In this document: piece by piece, positions 39,111 to 49,220 of the stretch | Numbering within the stretch: position 1 is the first letter of the stretch | Layout of the letters: the number at the start of each line of letters is the position of its first letter | NCBI GenBank assembly: GCA_038040445.1 | Contig: JBBPIG010000012.1 | Location: 117,901 to 181,900 of the forward strand | Source: Acidobacteriota bacterium | GTDB taxonomy: Bacteria; Acidobacteriota; Blastocatellia; UBA7656 | Length of the DNA: 64,000 nt | Reading direction: 5' to 3' | The notes under the pieces: model-generated | The model's database searches: none | What the model saw: only the letters and a program-made list of their open reading frames with translations | What the model was told of the DNA's origin: nothing | Made by a program: the position numbers and the translations under genes

Positions 39111-42100
39111 TTATCTACTGCCCGGCACTTTTCCGACAACCAAAGGCTGAGGTTCGACCTCGCGCCGATAAAAAACACGAGGCCGCTGCACATTTCGTTT
39201 CGCCGGATCGGAAACTTTTTCTTCCCCTTGTACGAATGCGATCTTCAGCCCTCGCGGTCCCAGCAATGCAGCCGTTTGCATCTCCGGCACTTTGTCCACG
39301 GCGTAGTCCAGCCATTCACGTATCAAAATTATTTGATCTTTGTCGCTATCGGCTGCGGCATTCTTCAGACCATCCTCCACAAGAGCATAAGTCAAAAAAC
39401 CATGTCCCAGGTTTTCCGCTTCCAAAGCCGCTTGATAGCCTTGCGCCGCCGTAAGAACATAGATCCCTTTTTCGTACGCGAGCTGCGCGAGTCCTTTTGA
39501 GTTCATCGGGCCGCGCCGCTTCTCCTCGGATTCCAACGCCTGCCCGCTATTACAGGCGTCGATCACCATCAGGAGACCACTCGCGTCGATGTGCTCGAAA
39601 GCCTGCTCGAGCACTCGGTCTGAAATGCTGTGCGCGAGCAGCGAGTTCAGACCCGCCTCATCCAGTCCATCCAGAGGCCCGGCATAGCCAAGGTCATGCG
39701 GTATCAAATAGAACCTTTGCTTTTGCGCGGTGCCGTGGCCGGCGAAGTAGACGACTACCGCGTCTTCAGGTTCAGCAGGTTTGATTCGATTCAACACAGC
39801 CGGCATGTTCGGCGGCGTTTCACCGTCATTTCCCGAAAGCCGGTTGAGCGCGGCCAAAATGTTCGCTCGGGTTGCATCCTTATTAAAGAGCGGGATCAGC
39901 TCAAACCGCGAGAAGTTCGCCAGTTTGCTTTGTGCCTGCCGCAACGTCTCGCCAAAAGTTTGCGCGTCGGCGACTGCATACTTGAGGTTGTATTGCGGAT
40001 TCGCGTATTCATTGACGCCGACTATCACCACGTACGCGACGCCTTTGCGCTTCAGGCTGTCGCTTCCCTTCAGCGGAAGCGTGGCGTCCGCGCTTTTTAT
40101 GTTGTCTCGATTGAAGGCGTAAGCGGTGAGCGCATTCTCGCCCGCGACGATTGAGATGGTTTCTTCGAGCGTCGCGTTTGGCTGCGAGTTAAGCACGTCG
40201 CCGCGCCATGCCTTTATAAGCGCGCCGTTTCTGAACAGCCTCACGTCGCGCGCTCCGCTACCCGAGCTATGAGTTGCATCCGGCAGCGCTTCCGCGACCT
40301 GCACTCTGATCTTGATCTTTCGCGAAGCGATAGGCCGGGTTGCGTTCAGGCTATCGTCAACCAACGCGAGTTTCACTTGAGGCTGGCGGCGATCGACTTG
40401 CGCGATGCTTTGAGCAGCGCGTGGCTTTTTGCCCGCCAGAACATCCGCAAGCAGGCCAGGGTAGTAGAACTCGTTGAAGAAAATTTCGACCGGCCTCACA
40501 TCGAAGGTATTAGCGGCAAAACGCCAAAGAATCGATTTCCACGCTTCTGGGGAGCCGTCAAACAGACCCTCGGGTGTGACAGCCAACCAATCTGCTCCTT
40601 CGTTGAAACTCACCAGCGTGGTGAGAGGCGCCGACTGATCGGGCGACCAAATCTTAGCGCTCGCATCCTCGCTGCCCGAAACAATGAACTTGCCGTCCGG
40701 GCTGAAGGCTACGGCGATCACCGGGCTGGTATGACCTTCCAGAATGCGAATCGGTTGACCGGTGTTCGGGTCCCAGAGCCGCAGCGTTTTGTCGTAGCCT
40801 CCCGAAACCAACACTGTTCCGTCCGGATTGAACGCGACTGCAAAAACGTCCGCGGCGTGGCCTTCAAGGGTGCGGATCAGTTTACCGGTCTGGGTGTTCC
40901 ACAGCTTGATGGTCTTGTCGCGGCTGGAGGAAGCCAGCATTGTACCGCCAGGGTTGAAGGCAATACCGGTTACTTCGGAAATGTGCCCCGTAAGAGTGTA
41001 GACCGTTTTGCCGCTCTCGACGTCCCAGAGCCTGATCGTATTGTCATAGCTTCCGGAAGCGACGGTTTTGCCGTTGGGAGAAAAAGCGAGCGCGCTGATA
41101 AGAGTGTAGTGCCCTTCCAGCGTACGAGACCTGCCAGTCTCGACGTCCCATAACCTGACGGTCTTATCAACGCTGCCGGAAGCTATGAGCCGGCCGTCCG
41201 GGCTAAAGGCAAGCGCGGTGACGTTGGAAATGTGTCCCGTAAAATCGCGGATCAGTCTTGTGCGCGCCACATCCCAGAGCTTGATAGTTTTATCCGCGCT
41301 CGCCGAAGCGAGTTTCTTTCCGTCCCCGCTGAAGGCCACGGCATTGACCTGTGACGAATGCCCCTGCAAGGTATGTATCAAGCCACCGGAGCGCCCGTCC
41401 CAAAATTTCACGTTGTTCCTGGTTGCGGTAGCCAGCGTTTTGCCGTCCGGGCTAAAGGCGACTGCGCGGATGTTGGATAAGCGGCCTTCGAGCGTGCGAA
41501 TCCACTTGCCGGTCGCTCCGTTGGAGAGAATTATTCCGGTCCAACTGCCGGCGGCGAGGGTGTTCCCATCATTGCCGAGAGCCAGGGCGGTGATCGGCGC
41601 CGTTGCGCCTTCAATCACGCGGATGGTGTTGCCCTTTTGAAGATCCCAGACCCTGATCGTCTTATCCTGACTTGAAGAAAAAAGGAGTTTGCCGTCCTGA
41701 CTGAACGCCGCGTAAGTAACAATCCCCAAATGCCCCTGGAGGGTGCGGATTAAGACCCCGCTATCGGCGTTCCAAGTCTTGATGACCTTGTCCTCCCCGG
41801 CGGAAGCGAGGACTTGCCCGGCTTCTCCTGGTGGGCCGAACGCGACAGAACGTATGGCGGCCGAGTGGCCCTCCAGAGCGCGGATCAGATGAGCGTCACT
41901 CACCTGCCACAGTCTTACAGTTTTGTCCGAGCTTCCCGAGGCCAGAATCTTTCCGTCGCGACTGAAGGCGACTGCGCGAAATTCGGCACCCGGCACTTCA
42001 ATCGTCTCGATCACCTCGCCGGTGGCCGCGTTCCAGAGATTGATTGTCGCATCGCGGCTACCGGAGGCGATTGTTTTGCCATCCGGACTGAAGGCCACCG

Positions 42101-42551
42101 CGTTCACTTCATCTTCGTGATCCGCAAGCGTGCGAACCAGCCGCCCAGTCTTGACGTCACAGATCGCGACGGTCTTATCGAGGCTACCGGAAGCAATCGT
42201 TTTTCCGTCGGGGCTGAAGGCTATGGACGTTACGCTGTCTCGATGCTGATCGAGAACGCGAAGCATCTGGCCGGTCTCAACTTCCCACAATCGTATGGTC
42301 TTATCCGAGCTCGCTGAAGCCACGAGCTTGCCGTCTGGGCTGAATGCCACCGCGCGGACGTTATCCGAGTGCCCGCTCTGAAGCACCAGCTCGGGCCTGT
42401 TGACAGCCGGCGCCGGCGCCGGTTGCGGAGCCGACGGTTTACGTTGGGTCGGAGTCTTAGGCGTCGGCTTCGGACGTTGAGTTCGCTGGGCAAAAAGCGG
42501 AGCGTTGAGCACGAAGAGTCCGATGACGGCAAATGAGAGAATAGCTTTCAT
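39111..42551 (-). CDS. Secreted WD40-repeat caspase-like protease
   Basis: 1,146 residues. Signal peptide 1-21 ([18 protein letters not shown]) and a Pro-rich linker ([20 protein letters not shown]) come first. I count 14 WD40 repeats from about 52 to 650, enough for two seven-bladed propellers; most show VAFSPDGK and a DKTIRLWD-like strand, while repeats 7 and 8 are degenerate. A linker of about 180 residues follows, then a C14 caspase domain (about 850-1100). Its catalytic His is in [11 protein letters not shown] and its Cys in [12 protein letters not shown] caspase fused to WD40 sensors is common in Acidobacteriota and cyanobacteria (orthocaspases). Export means it works outside the cytoplasm; substrate and trigger are unknown. 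Confidence 0.92.
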   Translation of the reverse strand: MKAILSFAVIGLFVLNAPLFAQRTQRPKPTPKTPTQRKPSAPQPAPAPAVNRPELVLQSGHSDNVRAVAFSPDGKLVASASSDKTIRLWEVETGQMLRVLDQHRDSVTSIAFSPDGKTIASGSLDKTVAICDVKTGRLVRTLADHEDEVNAVAFSPDGKTIASGSRDATINLWNAATGEVIETIEVPGAEFRAVAFSRDGKILASGSSDKTVRLWQVSDAHLIRALEGHSAAIRSVAFGPPGEAGQVLASAGEDKVIKTWNADSGVLIRTLQGHLGIVTYAAFSQDGKLLFSSSQDKTIRVWDLQKGNTIRVIEGATAPITALALGNDGNTLAAGSWTGIILSNGATGKWIRTLEGRLSNIRAVAFSPDGKTLATATRNNVKFWDGRSGGLIHTLQGHSSQVNAVAFSGDGKKLASASADKTIKLWDVARTRLIRDFTGHISNVTALAFSPDGRLIASGSVDKTVRLWDVETGRSRTLEGHYTLISALAFSPNGKTVASGSYDNTIRLWDVESGKTVYTLTGHISEVTGIAFNPGGTMLASSSRDKTIKLWNTQTGKLIRTLEGHAADVFAVAFNPDGTVLVSGGYDKTLRLWDPNTGQPIRILEGHTSPVIAVAFSPDGKFIVSGSEDASAKIWSPDQSAPLTTLVSFNEGADWLAVTPEGLFDGSPEAWKSILWRFAANTFDVRPVEIFFNEFYYPGLLADVLAGKKPRAAQSIAQVDRRQPQVKLALVDDSLNATRPIASRKIKIRVQVAEALPDATHSSGSGARDVRLFRNGALIKAWRGDVLNSQPNATLEETISIVAGENALTAYAFNRDNIKSADATLPLKGSDSLKRKGVAYVVIVGVNEYANPQYNLKYAVADAQTFGETLRQAQSKLANFSRFELIPLFNKDATRANILAALNRLSGNDGETPPNMPAVLNRIKPAEPEDAVVVYFAGHGTAQKQRFYLIPHDLGYAGPLDGLDEAGLNSLLAHSISDRVLEQAFEHIDASGLLMVIDACNSGQALESEEKRRGPMNSKGLAQLAYEKGIYVLTAAQGYQAALEAENLGHGFLTYALVEDGLKNAAADSDKDQIILIREWLDYAVDKVPEMQTAALLGPRGLKIAFVQGEEKVSDPAKRNVQRPRVFYRREVEPQPLVVGKVPGSR

Positions 42552-42590
42552 GGTTAGGCCTTTATATTTGATTCTTGTTCTTCATAGCTC

Positions 42591-42652
42591 AGTACCGAGA
42601 GTATTAGCGAGCGTGACTCGAATGAACAGGGCCGAGGACGCTCGCGGTACTG
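42591..42652. repeat. Small inverted repeat upstream of WD40-caspase gene
   Basis: Left arm CAGTACCG, 9-nt gap, GCGAGCGT faces right arm ACGCTCGCGGTACTG. The gap suggests an older palindrome disrupted by an insertion. It may be a dispersed palindrome or part of the promoter region; no -35/-10 pair is evident. Confidence 0.55.
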
Positions 42653-42758
42653 ACTCGCCGGTTCCGACAGGCTTAAATGATATGCTTTTTGTCAGCAGGT
42701 TCCTAGCAGGCCGCAAGGTCTGGGCCTCGAACGAGTGTTCACGAGAGTGCTCACATAC

Positions 42759-43580
42759 TCAGCGCACAACGAACGCGATGATGCGAAGCGGGCCGCCGCT
42801 GCCGCCTCTGATCTTCATCGGCATCGCGATCACCATCGCCACCTTCTCCGGCAAGCGCTCGAGATTTGCCACATTCTCGAACGCCGGGATGCCTTGTCCC
42901 ATCAAAATGCGGTGGCTCTCGAACAATTGAGACTGACCATAGTCGATGCTTGCGGTGTCCAGGCCGATCGCCTTGATCTTGCGGTTCTCAGTCAACCAGC
43001 GGGCCGCTTCGGGCGCAAGCCCCGGGAAGTGAAGCTCAGCGACAGCTTCGGCGCCACGCTTATCGGTGCCGAGGTACTTTTTCCGGTCGGTCCAGTACTC
43101 GGACCACCCCGTCTCTAGCAGCACGATCGAGTCGTCCGGGATTCTGCCGTTTCGCGTTTCCCAGGTTTGGAAGTCGGCGACGCTGACTTGATAGTCGCGA
43201 TCTGCCTTCGAGTTTGCCGATACATTCACCTTGATCGCGCGACCGATCAGCCGGTCCAACGGGATTTGATCGACACTATCCTGCCGCTCGGCGAAATGCA
43301 CCGGCGCGTCAATGTGAGTCCCGCCGTGTTCGGCTGCGCTGAACTGGTAGGCCGAGTAGTAATACCCTTTGTCTGTGATTCCCGCCGATACCGTGTCCAG
43401 CTTGAACGGCTCAGCCGTCGGCCAGTAGACAGTGTCGGGAGCGAAATCGTGCGACAGGTCAACCCACGCACCCGCGGGAAAGACGTTCCGCCCGGTTGGG
43501 GCTTCGTGCCGTGAGCAACCAGACAATAGAACCATGCAAGAGATGATAAGGATGATTGTCGAGACAGTTCGGGTTTTCAA
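42759..43580 (-). CDS. Cyclase-family metal-dependent hydrolase, lipoprotein
   Basis: 273 residues. Residues 1-21 are a lipoprotein signal (TIILIISCMVLLSGC, lipobox LSGC), placing it on a membrane facing the periplasm. The core has the canonical HGGTHIDAPVHFAERQDSVD metal motif of kynurenine-formamidase-like cyclases, then VLLETGWSEYW and KAIGLDTASIDYGQS. This is the short canonical form, unlike the cyclase at 23751. The start is TTG 43580 with AAGGAG six nt upstream; that AAGGAG lies in the last codons of the TPR frame before it, so the two were once translationally coupled. Hydrolyses an amide or ester of unknown identity. Confidence 0.9.
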   Translation of the reverse strand: MKTRTVSTIILIISCMVLLSGCSRHEAPTGRNVFPAGAWVDLSHDFAPDTVYWPTAEPFKLDTVSAGITDKGYYYSAYQFSAAEHGGTHIDAPVHFAERQDSVDQIPLDRLIGRAIKVNVSANSKADRDYQVSVADFQTWETRNGRIPDDSIVLLETGWSEYWTDRKKYLGTDKRGAEAVAELHFPGLAPEAARWLTENRKIKAIGLDTASIDYGQSQLFESHRILMGQGIPAFENVANLERLPEKVAMVIAMPMKIRGGSGGPLRIIAFVVR

Positions 43581-43583
43581 TGC

Positions 43584-43745
43584 TCACTCCTTCTTTTCTT
43601 CCTGCAGCTTCTTCAGTGTAGCTATGCCGTTCGTGTTCCTGGGATTCAATTCAATCGACCGCTGATAGTCCTTTATCGCAAGCTCCTTATTGCCGTCAAT
43701 CATGTACGCCTCGCCAAGGCTGTCGTAGGACGTGTTGGCCGCCAC
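43584..43745 (-). pseudogene. 3' remnant of TPR protein gene
   Basis: Encodes NTSYDSLGEAYMIDGNKELA, IKDYQRSIELNPRNTNGIAT and a Lys/Glu-rich tail, a single tetratricopeptide unit and end of a longer gene. The upstream part is replaced at 43745 by palindromic repeat sequence (CCCGCTTCGCGGG and beyond). Four nt separate its stop and the TTG start of the cyclase. Confidence 0.75.
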
Positions 43746-43837
43746 CCGCTTCGCGGGTTAGGCCTCGCCCTTCTGTCGCCGCATACCACGGGTTCGCGGA
43801 CTCACCCGTGGCTTTATTCCGTCACCCTTCCAGGGTT

Positions 43838-44062
43838 GGTAGTGTCCTAATCTTGTGTTGGTCGACTAGGACACTATCGGGCGACCGCGTATTTGGACTG
43901 CGGTGGCGTCTTTGCGTTGCCACCGCTTTCTGTCGTTTCGTGGGCGATAACCAAAAGCGCCGGCAACGCACAAAGGCCGCCGCAGTCCAAATATTCCGTC
44001 GCCCGTCACCGGTGTCGTGCGCCAGGCACCTGCAAATATCAACACAAGAATAGGACACTACC
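43838..44062. mobile_element. 225-bp MITE-like element with 8-bp target duplication
   Basis: Terminal inverted repeats GGTAGTGTCCTA (left) and TAGGACACTACC (right) continue inward as CTTGTGTT/AACACAAG, and farther in as TATTTGGACTGCGG/CCGCAGTCCAAATA. The element is flanked by direct repeats CCAGGGTT at 43830-43837 and 44063-44070. It has no transposase frame, so it is non-autonomous. It has inserted into another palindromic repeat (around CCACGGGTTCGCGG, 43787 onward). The parent transposase is not in this window. Confidence 0.8.
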
Positions 44063-44151
44063 CCAGGGTTCGCGGCCGATGATCAACCAGAGATCGCGGT
44101 TTTCCATTCAATCTCTATTCTCTATCCTCGACTCCCACCTATCGATGCTCT

Positions 44152-46617
44152 TTATTCGTGCCGTAACGCATCCATCGGATCGACCTTCGTCGCGCGCAGC
44201 GCAGGGATGAAACAGGCTCCCAGAGCGACTCCTGTCAACAAGACTGAAATGGCTGCAAACGTCACAGGGTCGCGTGCGCTCACTCCATAAAGCAGGCTCG
44301 CCATTACCCGTGTCAACGCGAACGCGCCAATCAGTCCGATGCCCGCTCCCGCCAGCGCCAGTCTCATGCCCTGACCCACAACCATCGTCAGAACGTCACG
44401 CGGCTGCGCTCCGAGCGCCATTCGCACGCCGATCTCATGAGTGCGCTGGGCAACCGAGTATGCAATCACCCCGTAGATTCCAATCGCGCCCAGCCCTAGC
44501 GCCACAACGGCGAACGTGGCGAGCAGAATCAAATTGAAGCGCGGGCGCACGATGGCGGTTCCAATTATTTCCTCCATCGTTCTGACTTGTGTGATAGGAA
44601 TGTCAGGATCGGCAGCCCTTACTTCCTCCCGAATCGCATTCGTCAAACTCGCGGAATCGGCCGTTGTGCGAACCATCAGCCCCATCGACACTGATTGACC
44701 CAGCCGACCCATTGAACCCGCCTGCTGCCGCAACGGAACGTAGACGTCCTGACGAGTGTCCCCGGTCAGCGTTCGATTTTTCGCGTCGGCCACTACGCCG
44801 ACGATGGTCATGTACTGCGAAGTTGCCCGCTCGGGCGGCGCGTCGAGCAAGCGCAGCCGCTTGCCGATCGGGTCTTCATCGGGCCACTGCCTGCGCGCCA
44901 GAGTCTCGTTGACGACCGTCACATTGGGCGAACTTTCTCTGTCGAACTCTACAAAGTAGCGGCCGCTGATCAAACGCTGGCCCATCGTCTGAAAGTACTC
45001 GGGGCTGACCACCCGAAAGTCGGTGTTGTAGCGCGCGGTCTCGAGTTCAAACGGACGGCCTTCGATCTGCATGATCGTGTCGCTGTTTCCGCCGCCGATT
45101 GGAACGCGATCCGAGACCGCGACCGACTGCACACCGGGAAGCGATTGAAGCCGGGTCGTCAGTCCTTCATAAAGACTGGCCACCTGCTGGTTGCTCCCGT
45201 AGCGTGTGGCAGGAGGCGACAACCGCATAGTCAGCAGGTGTTCCGGATTGAAGCCGGTAGGTACACGTTGAAGCTCCCAGAAGCTGCGCAGAAGCAAACC
45301 GGCGCCGATCAACAGCACCAACGCGAGAGCCGTCTGCGCTACGACGAGCAACTGGCGCAACCAGCCGCGGCTCTGGGCATTCGAAGTTCGACCGCCTTCT
45401 TTGAGCGTCGAGATCAGATCAGTCCTGGCCGCCTGAAGCGCGGGGGCAAGACCGAAGAGGACGCCGGTGAACAAGGACACGAGCAGTGTAAACAGCATAA
45501 CGCGCGAGTCGAGACCGATCTCATCAATTCGCGGAATGTTGCCGGGGTTGATCGCAACCAGCGCATCGAGGATCCATTTGGCGAGCAGCAATGCCGCAGC
45601 GCCGCCGGCGGCGGCGAGCACCAGGCTTTCAACCAGCAGTTGCCTGACGATTTGCGAGCGGCTGGCCCCGAGAGCAGTCCGAACAAAGATCTCTTTTTGC
45701 CGCGATTCGCTTCGAGCGAGCGAAAGGTTGGCGACATTCGCGCACGCGATCAACAACACCGCGGCAACCGCGCCGAGCAGCACCAGCAGCGCAGGGCGCA
45801 CGTCGCCGACTATTGCCGTGTGCAGGGGAGTGAGGTACGAGTTGAAGCTTCCATCGGTAGGATAGAAGGTTGGATTTTCGGCCATCAAGCGGCCGATGAT
45901 TGTCTTCGTCTCGTCTTGTGCCTGCTCGAGCGTAACCCCTTCGCCCAACCGCGCAATTGTCACGAGGCCGTGACTGCCGCGATTGAGATTGCCAGGGTTG
46001 AATCCGTAACCAACCCAGACATCGGCGGAAGCCGCAAACTGGAGCTCGATCGGCGATTTGAAGCCGGGAGGCAGCACGCCGGCAATCGTGAAGTTGGCGC
46101 CGCTCAGTGTCACCCCCTGTCCGATCACGCGTGGGTCTGCGCCAAATCGTCTCTTCCAGAAACCGTCGCTCAGAATGACGATATTGTTCTTGCCAACGAG
46201 ATCCTCGTCGCGCGCGAAGCCTCGCCCGAGCGCGACTCTAACGCCGAGCAGATCAAAGTAATTCGATGAAACTACTGCTCCCTGCACGCGCTCCGAATCG
46301 CCGCTGCCGGTCAGTGTGAAATTAGCGCCGTTGCTGATGGCGATCTCGGCGAGGCTCTTGGTTTCACCGCGCAGGGTCATATACTCGAGCTCACTCAGAC
46401 CGTCGCGTGGAAAATCCGGGAAGGAATCGAAAGCCGCCACCAGTCGCTCCGGTCTACTGTAAGGCAGCGGGCGCAGCAACACAGAGTTTACAACGCTGAA
46501 GATCGCGGTGTTAGCTCCAATGCCTAACGCCAGCGTGATTACGGCGACGACGCTGAACGCCGGCCGTTTGATAAGCATTCTGGAAGCGAACTTGAGGTCC
46601 GCGATTATTGATTCCAT
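44152..46617 (-). CDS. ADOP permease (copy 9, no prefix)
   Basis: 821 residues, last of three tandem copies. The N-terminus MESIIADLKFASRMLIKRPA differs from the METLxxDLRY form of the other prefix-less copies, suggesting an independent lineage. TM1 is near 20-45 ([20 protein letters not shown]), the mid block at about 275-400 ([20 protein letters not shown]), and the last helices are after 690. It ends [16 protein letters not shown], sharing ALRATKVDP with copy 10. ATG 46617 has GGGAGG six nt upstream. A repeat spacer of 89 nt separates it from copy 10. Substrate and ATPase unknown. Confidence 0.92.
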   Translation of the reverse strand: MESIIADLKFASRMLIKRPAFSVVAVITLALGIGANTAIFSVVNSVLLRPLPYSRPERLVAAFDSFPDFPRDGLSELEYMTLRGETKSLAEIAISNGANFTLTGSGDSERVQGAVVSSNYFDLLGVRVALGRGFARDEDLVGKNNIVILSDGFWKRRFGADPRVIGQGVTLSGANFTIAGVLPPGFKSPIELQFAASADVWVGYGFNPGNLNRGSHGLVTIARLGEGVTLEQAQDETKTIIGRLMAENPTFYPTDGSFNSYLTPLHTAIVGDVRPALLVLLGAVAAVLLIACANVANLSLARSESRQKEIFVRTALGASRSQIVRQLLVESLVLAAAGGAAALLLAKWILDALVAINPGNIPRIDEIGLDSRVMLFTLLVSLFTGVLFGLAPALQAARTDLISTLKEGGRTSNAQSRGWLRQLLVVAQTALALVLLIGAGLLLRSFWELQRVPTGFNPEHLLTMRLSPPATRYGSNQQVASLYEGLTTRLQSLPGVQSVAVSDRVPIGGGNSDTIMQIEGRPFELETARYNTDFRVVSPEYFQTMGQRLISGRYFVEFDRESSPNVTVVNETLARRQWPDEDPIGKRLRLLDAPPERATSQYMTIVGVVADAKNRTLTGDTRQDVYVPLRQQAGSMGRLGQSVSMGLMVRTTADSASLTNAIREEVRAADPDIPITQVRTMEEIIGTAIVRPRFNLILLATFAVVALGLGAIGIYGVIAYSVAQRTHEIGVRMALGAQPRDVLTMVVGQGMRLALAGAGIGLIGAFALTRVMASLLYGVSARDPVTFAAISVLLTGVALGACFIPALRATKVDPMDALRHE

Positions 46618-46634
46618 CCATATCCTCCCGTTGG

Positions 46635-46703
46635 CGATTGCCGATTGCCGACTGCCGATTGAAAGCCAAAGCGCGATCAGTTCGCAATTGGCAATCGGCA
46701 GTC
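46635..46703. repeat. Inverted heptamer arms (GATTGCC unit)
   Basis: Left arm 46635-46661 repeats CGATTGC/CGACTGC units. Right arm 46685-46703 is the complement (CAATTGGCAATCGGCAGTC). It occupies the whole gap between ADOP copies 10 and 9. Confidence 0.8.
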
Positions 46704-46706
46704 AGA

Positions 46707-49118
46707 TCATTCGTAGCGCAGCGCAACCATCGGATCGACTTTCGTCGCGCGCAGCGCGGGGATGAAACAGGCTCCCAAAGCCACGCCCGTCAGTAGAATT
46801 GAAATGGCCGCAAAGGTCAACGGGTCGCTTGCGCTAACTCCATACAGCAAGCTCGACATAACCCGCGTCAACGCAAACGCGGCTACTACTCCGATGGCTA
46901 CACCCAACAGCGCCAGCATCAGACCTTGCCTCACAACAAGCCCGAGCACGTCGCGCCGTTCGGCGCCCAACGCCATCCGAATGCCTATCTCGTGCCTGCG
47001 CTCGGTGACCGCATACGACATCACGCCGTAGATTCCGACCGAAGCCAGAATCAGCGCCACTCCGGCAAACACGCCAAGTAGCAAGGTGTACAGCCGAGGC
47101 TCGGCGACCAGATCGGACAAATGATGCTCGACTGTTTCGGCGCCGGAAACCGGAAGGTCCTTGTCGGCTTCCCAGATCGCCTGCTGCAGGTCTTTCCTCA
47201 AACTCATTGGGTCGCCGCTTGAAGCGCGAACCACCAGTGCCGCTCCAAGCCACGGGACCTGCTGATAGGGAACATACATCTCGGGCTTGGCCGGTGAGCT
47301 TATTTCTTCCTGCTTGATGTCGCTTGATACGCCGACTATCTCGCGAACCAATCGGCGGCCCATGTAGCCGAGCACGATCTTTCTTCCGATCGGGTTGCTG
47401 TCCGGGAAGTACCGCCGAGCAAGCGTCTCGTTGACGATGGCGACACTCGGCGCTCTTGCATCATCGCGGTCATCGAAGTCGCGGCCCGCGCGAACCTGCG
47501 CTTTCAGCACGTGGAAGTAGCCAGGCGAGATCGAGCTGTAACGAACACTCGCGTCGCCCGCCGGCAACGGATCGCCTTCGATGTTGAATTGAAAATTGAG
47601 CAGCCCGAACCACGTCTCGCAGGTCAACGCGACGCCATCCGCGCCGTGCACTTGTGAAGCTTGTTCCAGCAGCCGCTTGTAGAAACGCGCCTTGGCTTCT
47701 TCGTTCGGGTATCGAGAAAACGGCGCCGACACCCACATCGTCAGCAAGCCGTTCGGGTCGTAGCCGAGATCAACGCGCCTCAATCGCAAGAAGCTTTGAA
47801 CCAGCAATGCGGCCCCGACCAGCAAAACGAGCGCGACCGCGATTTCACCGATGATCAGCGCGTTGCGCGTGCGCTGGTGAACCGAGCCCGAGCCGCGGCC
47901 GCCTTCTTTTAGCCACGAGCTCACGTCCGGCCGCGAAGCCTGCCAGGCCGGGACCATGCCAAAGACGATCCCGGTCAACACTGAAATCACAAGCGTGAAG
48001 AACACAACCGCGCGATCGATGCGAATCTCAACCGGAAGCTGAAACGCTTCCTTCGAAGGCAGAATTCCGATGAGTAGATCCAGCCCCCACGCCGCGAGCA
48101 GCAGCCCGACTGCTCCCCCCGCAAGTCCGAGCACTACGCTCTCGGTAAGCAACTGCCGCATCAGTCTCGAGCGCCGCGCTCCAAGCGCGAGCCGTATTGC
48201 CATCTCTTTGCGCCGCGAGGCCGCGCGCGCCAGCAGAAGGTTCGCAACATTTGTGCAGGCGATCAGCAGCACGCAACCAACCGCGCCCAGCAACACAAAC
48301 AGCGCGGTTCTCGTGCCGCCCATCAGCTTGTCCCGAAATGGAGTCAGTTGCGCGGTCCAACCTCTGTTTGCTTTCGGGTACTGCGCTTCCAGACGACTGG
48401 CGATCGCCTCGAGTTCGGCCTGCCCGCTCTCGACCGACTGATCGGGATTTAGCCGTCCGACAACGTTGAAGTAGCGGTTGGAGCGGTTGCGCATCTCGCC
48501 TGAGTTTCGCGCAAGCGGAGTCCATACCTCGGCGTAGCTCGGAAACTTGAAGTCGGGCGGCATAACTCCGATGACCGTCGTCCCGCCCTCGAACGTGTTG
48601 AAGGTCCTGCCGACGACCGACGGGTCGCCCCCGAAGCGCCGCATCCATAGCCTGTAGCTGAGCACGACCGTCTCCGGTGAGTTGAGCTCGCCGTCTTCAG
48701 GCGAGAACGCCCGGCCAAGCAAAGGCTGAACGCCAAAGGTCTGAAAGAAATTGAAAGACACTCGCGCTCCGTTAAAGACGTCGGGCTGATCCGTGTCCTT
48801 CAAGTTGAAGCCGCCGCCGCCCGAGAGAACCGCGAGTTCTTCGAATGCCTGGCTCTGTTCTTTCCAGTCCCAGAAATCGGCGGGCGATACGCCGGCAGTC
48901 TCGCTTTGCGGGTTCAGCGAATTCACCGACTCTGCCGAGACCAATCTTTCAGGCTCCGCATAAGGCAACGGTCTGAGCATCACGGCATTGACCACGCTGA
49001 AGATCGCGCTGTTGGCGCCGATGCCCAGCCCAAGCGCCACCACGGCGACTGCCGTGAAGCCCGGCTTCTTGAGCAGCATTCTGATTCCGTATCGTAAGTC
49101 TCTCAGCAGAGTTTCCAT
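46707..49118 (-). CDS. ADOP permease (copy 10, no prefix)
   Basis: 803 residues, start [20 protein letters not shown] at ATG 49118 behind GGAGG (six nt). The first periplasmic core contains [20 protein letters not shown]. The mid block has [20 protein letters not shown] with an unusual Thr. The second core has [20 protein letters not shown], an odd Cys-containing loop absent from the others. The C-terminal helices end [16 protein letters not shown]. Copies 11, 10 and 9 run in one direction with repeat-filled gaps of 102 and 89 nt, so they may be one transcription unit broken by hairpins. Confidence 0.92.
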   Translation of the reverse strand: METLLRDLRYGIRMLLKKPGFTAVAVVALGLGIGANSAIFSVVNAVMLRPLPYAEPERLVSAESVNSLNPQSETAGVSPADFWDWKEQSQAFEELAVLSGGGGFNLKDTDQPDVFNGARVSFNFFQTFGVQPLLGRAFSPEDGELNSPETVVLSYRLWMRRFGGDPSVVGRTFNTFEGGTTVIGVMPPDFKFPSYAEVWTPLARNSGEMRNRSNRYFNVVGRLNPDQSVESGQAELEAIASRLEAQYPKANRGWTAQLTPFRDKLMGGTRTALFVLLGAVGCVLLIACTNVANLLLARAASRRKEMAIRLALGARRSRLMRQLLTESVVLGLAGGAVGLLLAAWGLDLLIGILPSKEAFQLPVEIRIDRAVVFFTLVISVLTGIVFGMVPAWQASRPDVSSWLKEGGRGSGSVHQRTRNALIIGEIAVALVLLVGAALLVQSFLRLRRVDLGYDPNGLLTMWVSAPFSRYPNEEAKARFYKRLLEQASQVHGADGVALTCETWFGLLNFQFNIEGDPLPAGDASVRYSSISPGYFHVLKAQVRAGRDFDDRDDARAPSVAIVNETLARRYFPDSNPIGRKIVLGYMGRRLVREIVGVSSDIKQEEISSPAKPEMYVPYQQVPWLGAALVVRASSGDPMSLRKDLQQAIWEADKDLPVSGAETVEHHLSDLVAEPRLYTLLLGVFAGVALILASVGIYGVMSYAVTERRHEIGIRMALGAERRDVLGLVVRQGLMLALLGVAIGVVAAFALTRVMSSLLYGVSASDPLTFAAISILLTGVALGACFIPALRATKVDPMVALRYE

Positions 49119-49136
49119 CGGTAGCCTCCGGATTTC

Positions 49137-49217
49137 AGATTGCCGATTGCCGATTCAACTTGATCACTGTATGACGCGCCCAGCAATTCGCAAATCGGAA
49201 ATCGCCAATCGTCAATT
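49137..49217. repeat. Inverted heptamer arms between ADOP copies 11 and 10
   Basis: Left arm 49137-49157 (CAGATTGCCGATTGCCGATT) and right arm 49184-49217 (AATTCGCAAATCGGAAATCG and on) are imperfect complements with 7-nt period. The same unit type (GATTGCC) as in the next spacer suggests spread or duplication with the gene. Confidence 0.75.
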
Positions 49218-49220
49218 ACT

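Noticed and set aside
40269..41153. 294-codon plus-strand frame over the WD40 gene
   Set aside because: Its repeats mirror the WD40 units on the other strand; no independent coding signal.
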